Below the pieces are notes generated by a model, which ran no database searches, was not told where the DNA came from, and saw nothing but the letters and a program-made list of their open reading frames with translations. From Prochlorococcus marinus XMU1408 (GTDB taxonomy: Bacteria; Cyanobacteriota; Cyanobacteriia; PCC-6307; Cyanobiaceae), in assembly GCF_003208055.1 (NCBI RefSeq), contig NZ_QJUE01000005.1, forward strand, positions 124,001 through 188,000: a stretch of 64,000 nucleotides of DNA, given 5' to 3'. The position numbers were made by a program, and so were the translations under genes. This document shows positions 39,264 through 48,750 of the stretch, in pieces. Within the stretch, counting starts at the first letter, position 1. Each line of letters starts with the position of its first letter.

Positions 39264-40322
39264 ATGTCGAATAAAAAACTAACTATAGGTCTTGTATTTG
39301 GTGGGAATTCTAGTGAACATGAAGTGTCTATCAAATCCGCGAAGACTATTTACCATGCCTTATTACATTCTTATAATAATCAGCATTTTATTGTAAATCC
39401 AATTTACATAGACAAGCATGGATTTTGGTTAGATTCAAAATACTCAAAATCAATACTTGAACAAAATATATCGATTTCGACTTATAAAGGTAATAAAGAC
39501 TTAAGAAATAATTTAATAAATCTACCGAAAGAAAGTGATAAAATTGATGTATGGTTCCCTGTATTACATGGGCCTAATGGGGAAGATGGAGTTATTCAAG
39601 GTTTATTCAAATTAACAGGAAAGCCTTTTGTTGGGTCAGGAATTCTTGGCTCGTCTTTAGGAATGGATAAAATAGCAATGAAATCTATTTTTAAATCTTT
39701 TAATATTCCTCAAGCTCCATATATTTTTTTAAGTAAAGAAGATTTATTAAATAATTTCTTCATGAAGTCAATCTTTGAAAAAACTGAGAAAATTATAAAC
39801 TATCCTTGTTTTGTAAAGCCCGCCAACTTAGGTTCATCTATTGGAATCAATAAAGCTTATTCAAAGGAAGAACTTATTGCTGGAATCGAATTCGCATCTA
39901 ACTTTGATGAAAGAATAATTATAGAAAAAAACATAGCGGGAAGAGAACTTGAATGTGGAGTATTAGGGAAATCAACTATGAGAGCATCAGTTGTTGGTGA
40001 AGTTAAATTTCAAACTGATTGGTACACGTATGAATCAAAATATAATAATAATCTAAGCAGCACAATTATCCCCGCTGACTTGAAGTTAGATATATCCAAA
40101 GAAATACAAAAATTAGCTATCGAAGCATGTAAGGCTATTAATGCATTTGGTTTAGCAAGAGTAGATTTCTTTTATCAAGAAAATGCACAACAGATTTACA
40201 TAAATGAAGTTAATACCTTGCCTGGTTTTACAAATAAAAGTATGTATCCAATGTTGTGGGAGGCTTCTGGGTTAAAACTAGAAAAACTTGTTGCTAGTCT
40301 CATAGAAACAGCTAGAGAATAA
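39264..40322 (+). CDS. ddl: D-alanine--D-alanine ligase
   Basis: Ddl joins two D-Ala for peptidoglycan. The ATP-grasp protein (352 residues) has LVFGGNSSEHEVSIKSAKTI near 10-29, VWFPVLHGPNGEDGVIQGLF near 92-111, KPANLGSSIGINKAYSKEEL near 189, and IYINEVNTLPGFTNKSMYPM near 312-331 with the magnesium-binding Asn. It is AT-rich even for this region. It leads the run ddl-hypothetical-ftsQ-ftsZ. Confidence 0.96.
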   Translation: MSNKKLTIGLVFGGNSSEHEVSIKSAKTIYHALLHSYNNQHFIVNPIYIDKHGFWLDSKYSKSILEQNISISTYKGNKDLRNNLINLPKESDKIDVWFPVLHGPNGEDGVIQGLFKLTGKPFVGSGILGSSLGMDKIAMKSIFKSFNIPQAPYIFLSKEDLLNNFFMKSIFEKTEKIINYPCFVKPANLGSSIGINKAYSKEELIAGIEFASNFDERIIIEKNIAGRELECGVLGKSTMRASVVGEVKFQTDWYTYESKYNNNLSSTIIPADLKLDISKEIQKLAIEACKAINAFGLARVDFFYQENAQQIYINEVNTLPGFTNKSMYPMLWEASGLKLEKLVASLIETARE

Positions 40323-40358
40323 ATTAACCATGGACTTATTAGATCTATTTCTCAAAAA

Positions 40359-40769
40359 ATGATTCACGGTCTCCTTTGGTTGCCATTACTAATGGCTTTT
40401 ATTCTTATTGCTGCTCTCGGGTGGCTTGAGAGAAGGCGACAAAACCTTTATTTGATTTGGGCCAAAGGGTCAGAGCTAGCCAAACTTGATGGAACAGGCG
40501 CTGCTAGATTAAAAGATGGCTTTTTATGCTGGAGCAGCTTCGAAGCTGGAAATTTCAAAGAGGAAGAGACATTCGAAGTAAAAAAATTAGAAATGGTTGA
40601 GCTGATGGCTCTCAGTTCAGGAGAAGCACCTCTAACAAAAGAATCGGAAGGGCGATGCAGGCTCAGGCTTGTTGGCTCAGGTAGAGAAATTGATGTGCCT
40701 TTTTCAGATGCTGAACGTGCTCGTCAATGGATGGATCAACTAATGTCCAAAGCAAGATGCGACCTTTGA
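40359..40769 (+). CDS. Membrane-anchored hypothetical between ddl and ftsQ
   Basis: A 136-residue protein with one N-terminal membrane segment (LLWLPLLMAFILIAALGWLE, residues 5-24) and a soluble domain of about 110 residues rich in Arg and Glu, with GSGREIDVPFSDAERARQWM near 108-127. No domain is recognised. Its position in the ddl-ftsQ-ftsZ unit, with the ftsQ ATG 13 bases before its stop, suggests a role in envelope or division, but that is context only. A similar gene may be present at this site in other picocyanobacteria. Confidence 0.65.
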   Translation: MIHGLLWLPLLMAFILIAALGWLERRRQNLYLIWAKGSELAKLDGTGAARLKDGFLCWSSFEAGNFKEEETFEVKKLEMVELMALSSGEAPLTKESEGRCRLRLVGSGREIDVPFSDAERARQWMDQLMSKARCDL

Positions 40770-41587
40770 AATCAAATACAAGAAAAACCAAAAAATTAAA
40801 TAAAAACAAAAAGATATCAATTAAAAAAGACTCAAATATTTTTAAAAATAAGAAATTTTTCATTGAATTATGGCAGTTCATTTTTTTTTCATATACTTCA
40901 ATTATTCTTATCTTTATATTTACGAACCAGGCTTGGAGACCTATAAGTTTTGAACAAACTAAAATAACAGGCCTATCTGGAATAACAAAAAATCATATAA
41001 AAGAAACCATTAGTAATTTTTATCCAAAAAATTTGTTGGAATTAAATCCAAAAGAAATTGAATCATATTTAATAAAAAAGCTTCCAATTAAAAATGTTTC
41101 AATAAGCCGTAAGTTCTTTCCACCTGAAATTCATCTAAACTTTATTGAAAGAGAGCCAATTGCTTTTGCTAGTAGATTCATTGCAAAGGAGATTGAGAAA
41201 GGGATGATAGATATTGAAGGAACTTGGATACCACTTCAATTTATAAGTAAGACAAAAAAAAATAAAATAAAAATATCAATAGATAATTGGAATCAAAATA
41301 AAAAGAATGACATCCTTCTAATACTTAAGAATAGGTTTATCCTTAAAAGTCCTCTTCAAGAAATCAAAATAAGTCCTCTTCAAGAAATCAGTATAAAGAC
41401 AGAGCACTTCAATTCAGTTCTTCTAGGTTCCGATACTGATCGCTTAATCGAGCAAATTAATAAACTCAACCAGCTACAAAAATCATTACCAAATCTTTTA
41501 ATCAACACAAAAGTAAAAATTGTGGACCTTAAAGATCCAGGCAAACCAGAATTAAAAATCGAAAAAATACTTAATAGTGAGAAGTAA
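40757..41587 (+). CDS. ftsQ: Cell division protein FtsQ
   Basis: FtsQ links the early and late divisome. The 276-residue product from ATG 40757 has a strongly basic N-terminus, a single membrane segment near residues 40-60 (LWQFIFFSYTSIILIFIFTN), a POTRA domain (about 70-140, ITGLSGITKNHIKETISNFY then IKNVSISRKFFPPEIHLNFI) and a poorly conserved C-terminal domain. The start at 40727 would overlap the upstream gene further. A 24-base tandem duplication is present (41348-41395), repeating SPLQEIKI as SPLQEISI. Confidence 0.88.
   Translation: MRPLKSNTRKTKKLNKNKKISIKKDSNIFKNKKFFIELWQFIFFSYTSIILIFIFTNQAWRPISFEQTKITGLSGITKNHIKETISNFYPKNLLELNPKEIESYLIKKLPIKNVSISRKFFPPEIHLNFIEREPIAFASRFIAKEIEKGMIDIEGTWIPLQFISKTKKNKIKISIDNWNQNKKNDILLILKNRFILKSPLQEIKISPLQEISIKTEHFNSVLLGSDTDRLIEQINKLNQLQKSLPNLLINTKVKIVDLKDPGKPELKIEKILNSEK
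41348..41395 (+). repeat. 24-bp tandem duplication in ftsQ
   Basis: Two adjacent copies (41348-41371 and 41372-41395) of AGTCCTCTTCAAGAAATCA followed by AAATA or GTATA keep the reading frame and add eight residues. They differ at only two or three bases near the end of the unit, so the duplication is recent or kept by selection. Confidence 0.85.
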
Positions 41588-41744
41588 AAGCCTTGCTATG
41601 ACATGATTCTCTTCAAACTTTCAAGGAACTGATGGCAATCCTGAGATATTTATACAAATTAATTTGTTAATCAATTTGAACCAATAAACCAACAGAATCC
41701 ATTAATGATGTTCATAATGCCAAAAACGAGTTCTAATCCTGAAT

Positions 41745-42854
41745 ATGGTGATGGGAATTGGAAACAAATCTAGTTTCAACATGGATGAAGGAATCCTCCC
41801 CAGTCAATCTGCACGTATTGAGGTAATCGGTGTTGGTGGTGGTGGAAGTAATGCCGTCAACCGAATGATCAATAGTGATCTTGATGGAGTTACATATCGA
41901 GTGTTAAATACAGACGCTCAAGCCCTTATCCAATCATCTGCTACTCATAGAGTTCAATTAGGTCAAAGCTTAACTAGAGGGCTGGGCGCAGGCGGCAATC
42001 CAAGTATTGGACAAAAGGCAGCAGAGGAATCTAGAACTGATCTCCAGCAAGCCCTGGAGGGGGTTGACCTAGTATTTATTGCCGCTGGCATGGGAGGTGG
42101 CACTGGAACAGGAGCAGCCCCAGTTGTTGCTCAGGTCGCAAAAGAAAGTGGTGCCTTGACAGTAGGAATAGTTACAAAGCCTTTTAGTTTTGAAGGTAAA
42201 CGTCGTTTAAGGCAAGCTGACGAAGGTATTGCCAGGCTTGCAGAAAATGTAGATACGTTGATTGTCATTCCAAACGACAGACTAAAGGACGTAATTTCCG
42301 GAGCACCTTTACAAGAAGCCTTTAGAAGCGCAGATGATGTTCTAATGAAAGGAGTACAAGGAATAAGCGATATAATTACATGTCCAGGATTAGTGAATGT
42401 AGATTTTGCTGATGTTAGATCTGTTATGACAGAAGCTGGAACTGCACTTCTAGGGATCGGCTTAGGTTCAGGAAGATCAAGGGCTTTAGAAGCAGCTCAG
42501 GCTGCAATTAATAGTCCACTTTTAGAAGCAGCTAGAATTGATGGTGCTAAAGGATGCGTAATAAATATAACTGGAGGAAAAGATATGACACTCGAAGATA
42601 TGACATCTGCCTCAGAGGTTATTTCAGACGTTGTTGATCCAGAAGCAAATATCATCGTAGGTACAGTTGTTGATGAAAAACTTGAGGGTGAGATTCAAGT
42701 AACAGTTATTGCAACTGGATTTGACAGTAATCAAATTTATTCAAATGAGAGAAATAGGGCAAGACTTTCCCCTCAATCTCTTTACGAACAATCTGACTCA
42801 AAGGAATCAGGTGCATCGATACCTGAGTTTCTACGTATAAGACAAAACCGTTAA
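41745..42854 (+). CDS. ftsZ: Cell division protein FtsZ
   Basis: FtsZ is the tubulin-like GTPase of the division ring. Length 369. The GTP-binding motif [14 protein letters not shown] is near residue 116, with AGMGGGTG just before, [16 protein letters not shown] near 28 and [20 protein letters not shown] near 306; the conserved C-terminal tail is [12 protein letters not shown]. Starts are ATG at 41745 or 41751, and another ATG at 41781. It is separated from ftsQ by 157 bases, probably with its own promoter. An antisense-strand SRP RNA gene follows. Confidence 0.97.
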   Translation: MVMGIGNKSSFNMDEGILPSQSARIEVIGVGGGGSNAVNRMINSDLDGVTYRVLNTDAQALIQSSATHRVQLGQSLTRGLGAGGNPSIGQKAAEESRTDLQQALEGVDLVFIAAGMGGGTGTGAAPVVAQVAKESGALTVGIVTKPFSFEGKRRLRQADEGIARLAENVDTLIVIPNDRLKDVISGAPLQEAFRSADDVLMKGVQGISDIITCPGLVNVDFADVRSVMTEAGTALLGIGLGSGRSRALEAAQAAINSPLLEAARIDGAKGCVINITGGKDMTLEDMTSASEVISDVVDPEANIIVGTVVDEKLEGEIQVTVIATGFDSNQIYSNERNRARLSPQSLYEQSDSKESGASIPEFLRIRQNR

Positions 42855-42888
42855 TATGGTTTAATTTAATCAACCTAATTGATTTATA

Positions 42889-42985
42889 GGTGACCCGGAG
42901 TCCACGCCTGCTTTGAGCATCCCATATGGCTGCTACCTTCCGGTCCTGACCAGTTTTAGGCGTCACAGCCGCATGGGGCCGAGTC
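42889..42985 (-). ncRNA. ffs: Signal recognition particle RNA (4.5S type)
   Basis: On the minus strand the sequence contains GGTCAGGACCGGAAGGTAGC, the conserved domain IV loop bound by Ffh. The ends pair: GACTCGG at 42985-42979 with CCGGGTC at 42898-42892, forming the long hairpin. About 97 bases long. It lies between ftsZ and panB, antisense to both. It is one of the few non-protein genes here; the protein partner is ffh at 15.6 kb. Confidence 0.95.
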
Positions 42986-43027
42986 AATAATATTCTAGCA
43001 ATACTTAACCACGTTATTAAGAATTAA

Positions 43028-43801
43028 ATGCAAACCACAGAATTGGTTCGTTTTAAAGAATCAGGTAAACAGATAACTGTACTAACTGCATGGGATGCGA
43101 TTTCATCCTCAATAGTCGAAGCCTCAGGAGCTGATGTTGTTCTCGTAGGAGATTCACTTGGAATGGTTGTTTTGGGCCACAAAACAACTCTTCCTGTAAC
43201 ACTTGATCAAATGCTTCATCACACAAAAGCTGTTTGCAGAGGTTTTTGTAACCCTCTCGCGAAACAACCATTGGTAGTTTGTGATCTCCCTTTCCTAAGT
43301 TATCAATGTGGAGAAGACAAGGCTGTAGAAGCGGCAGGAACTCTCCTGAAAAATTCCTGTGCTTCAGCCGTTAAGCTTGAAGGAGCGGAGCCTGAGACTT
43401 TATTAGTAATTCAAAGACTTATAAGAACGGGAATCCCTGTAATGGGTCATCTTGGCTTAACACCGCAATCAGTTCATCAACTTGGGTATAAATCTCAAGC
43501 AACCAATAAAGATAGTCAAGATAAAATTCTTAAAGACTCCGAAATGCTTCAAGAATCTGGGTGTTTTGCTTTAGTTGTGGAACATATTCCAGGAAAAATA
43601 GCCAGTAGATTAAAAAAACTTTTATCCATTCCCGTAATTGGCATTGGAGCGGGGAATGATTGCGATGGGCAGGTAAGAGTTACAGCGGATATTCTTGGCC
43701 TCTCAATTGAACAGCCTCCTTTTGCAAAGCCTTTACTTGCAGGACGAGAACTTTGCATTGACGCTCTAAAAAATTGGATTGAATCGATTAATCCAAAGTG
43801 A
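43028..43801 (+). CDS. panB: 3-methyl-2-oxobutanoate hydroxymethyltransferase
   Basis: PanB makes ketopantoate from 2-ketoisovalerate and methylene-tetrahydrofolate, the first step of pantothenate synthesis. Length 257. Motifs are [20 protein letters not shown] near 18-37, [13 protein letters not shown] near 39-51, VKLEGAE near 117 and [17 protein letters not shown] near 200 (the catalytic Glu replaced region has Gly-Ala-Gly-Asn). It starts at ATG 43028 and its stop overlaps the convergent hemW stop by 14 bases. Confidence 0.95.
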   Translation: MQTTELVRFKESGKQITVLTAWDAISSSIVEASGADVVLVGDSLGMVVLGHKTTLPVTLDQMLHHTKAVCRGFCNPLAKQPLVVCDLPFLSYQCGEDKAVEAAGTLLKNSCASAVKLEGAEPETLLVIQRLIRTGIPVMGHLGLTPQSVHQLGYKSQATNKDSQDKILKDSEMLQESGCFALVVEHIPGKIASRLKKLLSIPVIGIGAGNDCDGQVRVTADILGLSIEQPPFAKPLLAGRELCIDALKNWIESINPK

Positions 43802-45017
43802 GAGAATCCCACCATAAAAACATCTGAATCAAAATCTGATTGCTAATCTGCATTCCTTTAGGGTCACTCAAGCAATACCTTCCATTTTTTTTTAATAAAT
43901 AACCTTCCGTCAAAAAAGTTATCCAATATTTCTCCAATAATCTTAAGTTTTTTTCGCATTCCTTTTGGGTCCATCCAACACTTTTTGCAAGTTCCTCAAA
44001 ATGAACACCTTCTCTTCTTCTGAGACCGATCATCAATAGTTCATCCAATGGCATTCGACTTGATTCCTCATTAAACAAAGTTTTTTCTAATAGTTGACTT
44101 TCTTGTTTCTCAACCCATTTTTTATAACTAACGATTGTTCGGGGTCTAGAAAATCTCTTTCCCCAAGGAGAACTTGTTGCTCCCATACCAAATCCCCACC
44201 ATCCAGAGCCAGCCCAATACATACGATTATGGCGAGATGCATGGCCAGGTAAAGAATAACTTGAGATCTCGTATCGAGAAAAACCTCTGCTTTTAAGATA
44301 TTTATTAGTTTCCAAATCTATTTTTTGAGCTAAGGATTCATTTGGTATTTTCAAAAGTCCTTTTTTATGTCTTCTACCAAAAACTGTCTCTGGCTCGATA
44401 GTTAAATCATAAATTGATAAATGAGGTGCTTCAGTTTGAACTGCTTGTTCCAACTCACAAAGCCATTTTGTCAAATTTAAACCTGGAAGATTTTGAATCA
44501 AATCTAGGCTCCAGCTTCTTAACATTCCCTCTTTAAATAAATTATTTAGCCAATTGCAAGCCTCTATTAATTGTGAACGATTATGCTTTCTACCTATTGA
44601 AGATAAGGTGGTGTCATCAAAAGCCTGGCCACCTAAACTCATTCTATTAATTCCAATTTCTAAATATCCTTTAAGTTCATTTTCTAAAAATGTTGCTGGA
44701 TCAACCTCCATAGTTATCTCCACACCATCCTGAAATCCAAATTTTCGTTTGAGTTGTTTTAATAAATCGTCCAATTCATTTTTTTTCAATAAAGAAGGTG
44801 TTCCTCCTCCCAAATAGACGGTTGAGAGAGCAGGGCCCTTTGGAGCAATAGAAATCTCTCTATGAAGTAAATCTAAATATGCGTTAATGGAAGTTATCCC
44901 TGGACTGCCTAAAGCTTCAGCGCTATCACCTAAAGGGATAATCGAAAAATCACAGTAAAAACATCTTTTATGGCAAAAAGGTATATGGACATATGCACTT
45001 CTCGGTGGAGTTACCAT
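43788..45017 (-). CDS. hemW: HemW-like radical SAM protein
   Basis: HemW is a radical-SAM heme chaperone related to the oxygen-independent coproporphyrinogen oxidase HemN. The CxxxCxxC motif is in [19 protein letters not shown] near 9-27, followed by [12 protein letters not shown] near 65 and [20 protein letters not shown] near 126-145. At 409 residues it has normal length and no extra HemN-specific Cys set. The first codon lies at 45017 (GTG or ATG nearby). It is divergent from the PIN-TRAM gene with a gap of about 108 bases. Confidence 0.9.
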   Translation of the reverse strand: MVTPPRSAYVHIPFCHKRCFYCDFSIIPLGDSAEALGSPGITSINAYLDLLHREISIAPKGPALSTVYLGGGTPSLLKKNELDDLLKQLKRKFGFQDGVEITMEVDPATFLENELKGYLEIGINRMSLGGQAFDDTTLSSIGRKHNRSQLIEACNWLNNLFKEGMLRSWSLDLIQNLPGLNLTKWLCELEQAVQTEAPHLSIYDLTIEPETVFGRRHKKGLLKIPNESLAQKIDLETNKYLKSRGFSRYEISSYSLPGHASRHNRMYWAGSGWWGFGMGATSSPWGKRFSRPRTIVSYKKWVEKQESQLLEKTLFNEESSRMPLDELLMIGLRRREGVHFEELAKSVGWTQKECEKNLRLLEKYWITFLTEGYLLKKNGRYCLSDPKGMQISNQILIQMFLWWDSLTLD

Positions 45018-45125
45018 TTGAGCTTTAGATATACAAACGCAAATAAAAGGTCATTTTTGCAATCCAAATCTTTGAAAATAAATAAAGCTTTAGTAAAAAA
45101 CGAGAAGCAAGCATAACCTGAATAT

Positions 45126-46235
45126 ATGGCAGACTTAGTTATTCTGGTTTTATTTCTTATTTCAGGGGCAATCACCGGCTGGATTGGGGTGAATTGGTTG
45201 CCTAAAGAAACTTTAGACCAAATCACTAATTTAAAAAATTTAAAAATTGCTTTATCCGGTCTAACAGCGCTTGTTGGTCTTTTAATAGCGTTTCTTTTCC
45301 AACAGTTTAGAAATCAACTAACTAAAAAAATTAGAACTATGCCCACAGATCTACTTATAAGTAGATCTGTGGGCATAGTTCTTGGACTTTTAATAGCAGC
45401 ACTTTTATTAGTACCTGTATTACTATTACCTTTACCAACTGAATTATTTTTTGTAAAGCCTATATTTGCTGTACTTAGCAACATTTTTTTTGGCGTACTT
45501 GGATATAACCTTGCTGATGTTCATGGAAGAACAGTTTTACGTCTTTTTAATCCAAATAGCACGGAATCATTATTAATGGCAGATGGAATACTTACTCCAG
45601 CCAGTGCAAAAGTTTTAGACACTAGTGTGATAATTGATGGTCGGATTCAGGCCCTACTAAGATTTGGATTAATTGAAGGACAGTTAATTGTAGCCCAGTC
45701 AGTTATGGATGAACTCCAAAAATTAGCTGATTCAAGTAACAATGAAAAAAGAGGAAAAGGACGAAGAGGTCTTAAATTATTAAACCAATTAAGAGAAAGT
45801 TATGGAAGAAGATTAGTTATAAACAGTACAAAATATGAAGGAGAGGGAGCAGATGAAATCCTTTTAAAATTAACATCGGATATTTCAGGAATATTAATTA
45901 CTGTTGATTACAACTTATCTCAGGTAGCTCAAGTACAAGAAATAAAAGTTCTGAACCTTAGTGATCTAGTTCTTGCAGTCAGGCCTGAAGTTCAACCTGG
46001 TGAAAAGTTAAATTTAAAAGTAGTTAGAGAAGGTAAAGAAAATTCACAAGGTATTGCCTATCTTGAAGATGGCACAATGGTAGTTATCGAGGAGGGTCTC
46101 CAATGGATTGGTAAAAGAATAGAAGTAGTTGTGACTGGAGCGTTACAGACACCAACAGGCCGAATGGTTTTTAGTAAGGCATCCAATGATCAGCCCCCAA
46201 ACAAATTTGAAACAACAAAAGCATCTCAAGGCTAG
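45126..46235 (+). CDS. Membrane PIN-TRAM domain protein
   Basis: A 369-residue protein with about four N-terminal membrane segments (roughly residues 1-20, 40-60, 80-105 and 110-135), a PIN nuclease domain starting VLDTSVIIDGRIQALLRFGL near 161-180 with acidic residues at TDEL and DYN, and a C-terminal TRAM domain (about 285-345). Homologues occur across cyanobacteria and firmicutes, function unclear. Codons 70-86 coincide with a perfect 50-bp palindrome (45333-45382). It sits upstream of clpR with a 38-base gap. The peptide TMPTDLLISRSVGIVLGLL it encodes matches the conserved family region as I recall it. Confidence 0.86.
   Translation: MADLVILVLFLISGAITGWIGVNWLPKETLDQITNLKNLKIALSGLTALVGLLIAFLFQQFRNQLTKKIRTMPTDLLISRSVGIVLGLLIAALLLVPVLLLPLPTELFFVKPIFAVLSNIFFGVLGYNLADVHGRTVLRLFNPNSTESLLMADGILTPASAKVLDTSVIIDGRIQALLRFGLIEGQLIVAQSVMDELQKLADSSNNEKRGKGRRGLKLLNQLRESYGRRLVINSTKYEGEGADEILLKLTSDISGILITVDYNLSQVAQVQEIKVLNLSDLVLAVRPEVQPGEKLNLKVVREGKENSQGIAYLEDGTMVVIEEGLQWIGKRIEVVVTGALQTPTGRMVFSKASNDQPPNKFETTKASQG
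45333..45382. repeat. Perfect 50-bp palindrome in a coding sequence
   Basis: Left half 45333-45357 begins AGAACTATGCCCACAGATC and the right half 45358-45382 is its exact reverse complement, 25 bp each with no spacer and no mismatch. The bases just outside (T on both sides) do not pair. It contains two AGATCT sites symmetric about the centre (CTTATAAG). The element is read in frame as Arg-Thr-Met-Pro-Thr-Asp-Leu-Leu-Ile-Ser-Arg-Ser-Val-Gly-Ile-Val-Leu in the PIN-TRAM protein, in a region that looks conserved. Confidence 0.98.
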
Positions 46236-46273
46236 ATCTAGCTAGGCTCGAATCCAAGAAGACTTAACTTCAT

Positions 46274-46948
46274 ATGACTGCATCTTCTCCGTACTATGGC
46301 GATTCAGCCGTAATGAGAACTCCACCACCTGATTTACCATCACTTCTTTTAAAAGAAAGGATAGTTTATTTAGGCTTACCTCTATTTTCTGATGATGATG
46401 CCAAAAGGCAACTGGGAATGGATGTAACTGAACTAATTATTGCTCAACTTCTTTTTCTGGAATTTGATAATGCAGAGAAACCTATTTATTTCTACATAAA
46501 CTCAACTGGAACAAGTTGGTACACAGGAGATGCCATTGGATTTGAAACAGAAGCCTTTGCAATTTGCGACACTCTTAGATATGTCAAACCTCCGGTTCAT
46601 ACAATTTGCATAGGTCAAGCAATGGGCACAGCCGCAGTAATTCTCTCAGCTGGAACAAAAGGACAAAGAGCAGCATTACCTCATGCTTCAATTGTCCTTC
46701 ATCAGCCCAGAAGTGGGGCGCAAGGCCAAGCAACTGATATTCAAATTAGAGCAAAGGAAGTCATACACAATAAGAAATCAATGTTAGAAATTCTTAGTCA
46801 AAACACTGGAAGATCAGTAGCTCAATTATCCAAAGACTCCGATAGAATGAGTTATCTCAACCCTCATGAAGCAGTTGAGTATGGGGTCATAGATCGCGTA
46901 CTTACAAGTAGAAAAGACCTGCCAAGCGAAAATGTTTTACCCAAATAA
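46274..46948 (+). CDS. clpR: ClpR, catalytically inactive ClpP paralogue
   Basis: ClpR forms a mixed ring with ClpP in cyanobacteria. The 224-residue protein has the ClpP fold but lacks the protease triad: where ClpP has [11 protein letters not shown] it has GQAMGTAAVIL (Ser replaced by Gly), and the Asp of TDRDYF is replaced by Met in SDRMSY; the His in LPHASIVLHQPRSG is kept. The N-terminal extension is TASSPYYGDSAVMRTPPPDL. It lies 38 bases after the PIN-TRAM gene and 69 bases before clpP, and the pair is probably co-transcribed. Confidence 0.93.
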   Translation: MTASSPYYGDSAVMRTPPPDLPSLLLKERIVYLGLPLFSDDDAKRQLGMDVTELIIAQLLFLEFDNAEKPIYFYINSTGTSWYTGDAIGFETEAFAICDTLRYVKPPVHTICIGQAMGTAAVILSAGTKGQRAALPHASIVLHQPRSGAQGQATDIQIRAKEVIHNKKSMLEILSQNTGRSVAQLSKDSDRMSYLNPHEAVEYGVIDRVLTSRKDLPSENVLPK

Positions 46949-47017
46949 CTAATTTAAAGTTTTTCGAAAATTTTTTTAAATCATTATTAACACCAACCTT
47001 TCAACATTTATTAAGTC

Positions 47018-47620
47018 ATGCCAATAGGTACTCCAAGCGTTCCATACCGCCTTCCAGGAAGCCAATTCGAAAGATGGGTGGATATTTACACAAGACTTGG
47101 TGCAGAGAGGATTCTATTTCTTGGTCAAGAAGTAAATGACGGCATTGCAAATAGCCTCGTAGCGCAAATGCTTTATCTTGATTCTGAAGACAGTAGTAAG
47201 CCTATCTATTTGTATATCAATAGTCCTGGTGGGTCAGTAACTGCTGGCTTAGCGATTTATGACACTATGAAATATGTAAAAAGCGACTTAGTTACCATTT
47301 GTGTTGGTTTAGCCGCCTCAATGGGTGCTTTTCTACTTTCTGCTGGAACAAAAGGCAAAAGGCTTGCACTACCTCATAGCAGAATCATGATTCACCAGCC
47401 ACTTGGTGGTACTGCTCAAAGACAGGCAAGCGATATAGAAATTGAAGCGCGTGAAATTCTGAGAATAAAAGAAATGCTAAATAAATCTATGGCAGAGATG
47501 ACTGGACAAACATATGAAAAAATAGAAAAAGATACTGATCGAGATTACTTTTTGAGCGCAGAAGAAGCCAAAAATTATGGTCTAATCGACCGAGTAATAA
47601 CTCATCCAAGTGAAAGTTGA
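47018..47620 (+). CDS. clpP: ATP-dependent Clp protease proteolytic subunit
   Basis: The active ClpP partner. At 200 residues, with [17 protein letters not shown] near residue 98 (active Ser), [20 protein letters not shown] near 120 (His) and [20 protein letters not shown] near 172 (Asp). The N-terminus [20 protein letters not shown] is the cyanobacterial ClpP3-type. Genes clpR and clpP adjacent as in other cyanobacteria, ring ClpP3/R. ATG 47018. Confidence 0.95.
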   Translation: MPIGTPSVPYRLPGSQFERWVDIYTRLGAERILFLGQEVNDGIANSLVAQMLYLDSEDSSKPIYLYINSPGGSVTAGLAIYDTMKYVKSDLVTICVGLAASMGAFLLSAGTKGKRLALPHSRIMIHQPLGGTAQRQASDIEIEAREILRIKEMLNKSMAEMTGQTYEKIEKDTDRDYFLSAEEAKNYGLIDRVITHPSES

Positions 47621-47711
47621 TTTAAAAAGTTTTGTGGGATATTTATTAAATTGTCTTGATAGAAAAAAAATATATCAATGAAAGTGGTTTCAATAGCACT
47701 CTATTTCGTAA

Positions 47712-48743
<1,032 letters not shown>

Positions 48744-48750
48744 AAACATC

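Noticed and set aside
45011-45226. Minus-strand ORF over the hemW/PIN-TRAM start region
   Set aside because: It overlaps the first codons of the PIN-TRAM gene on the opposite strand, and has no family features.
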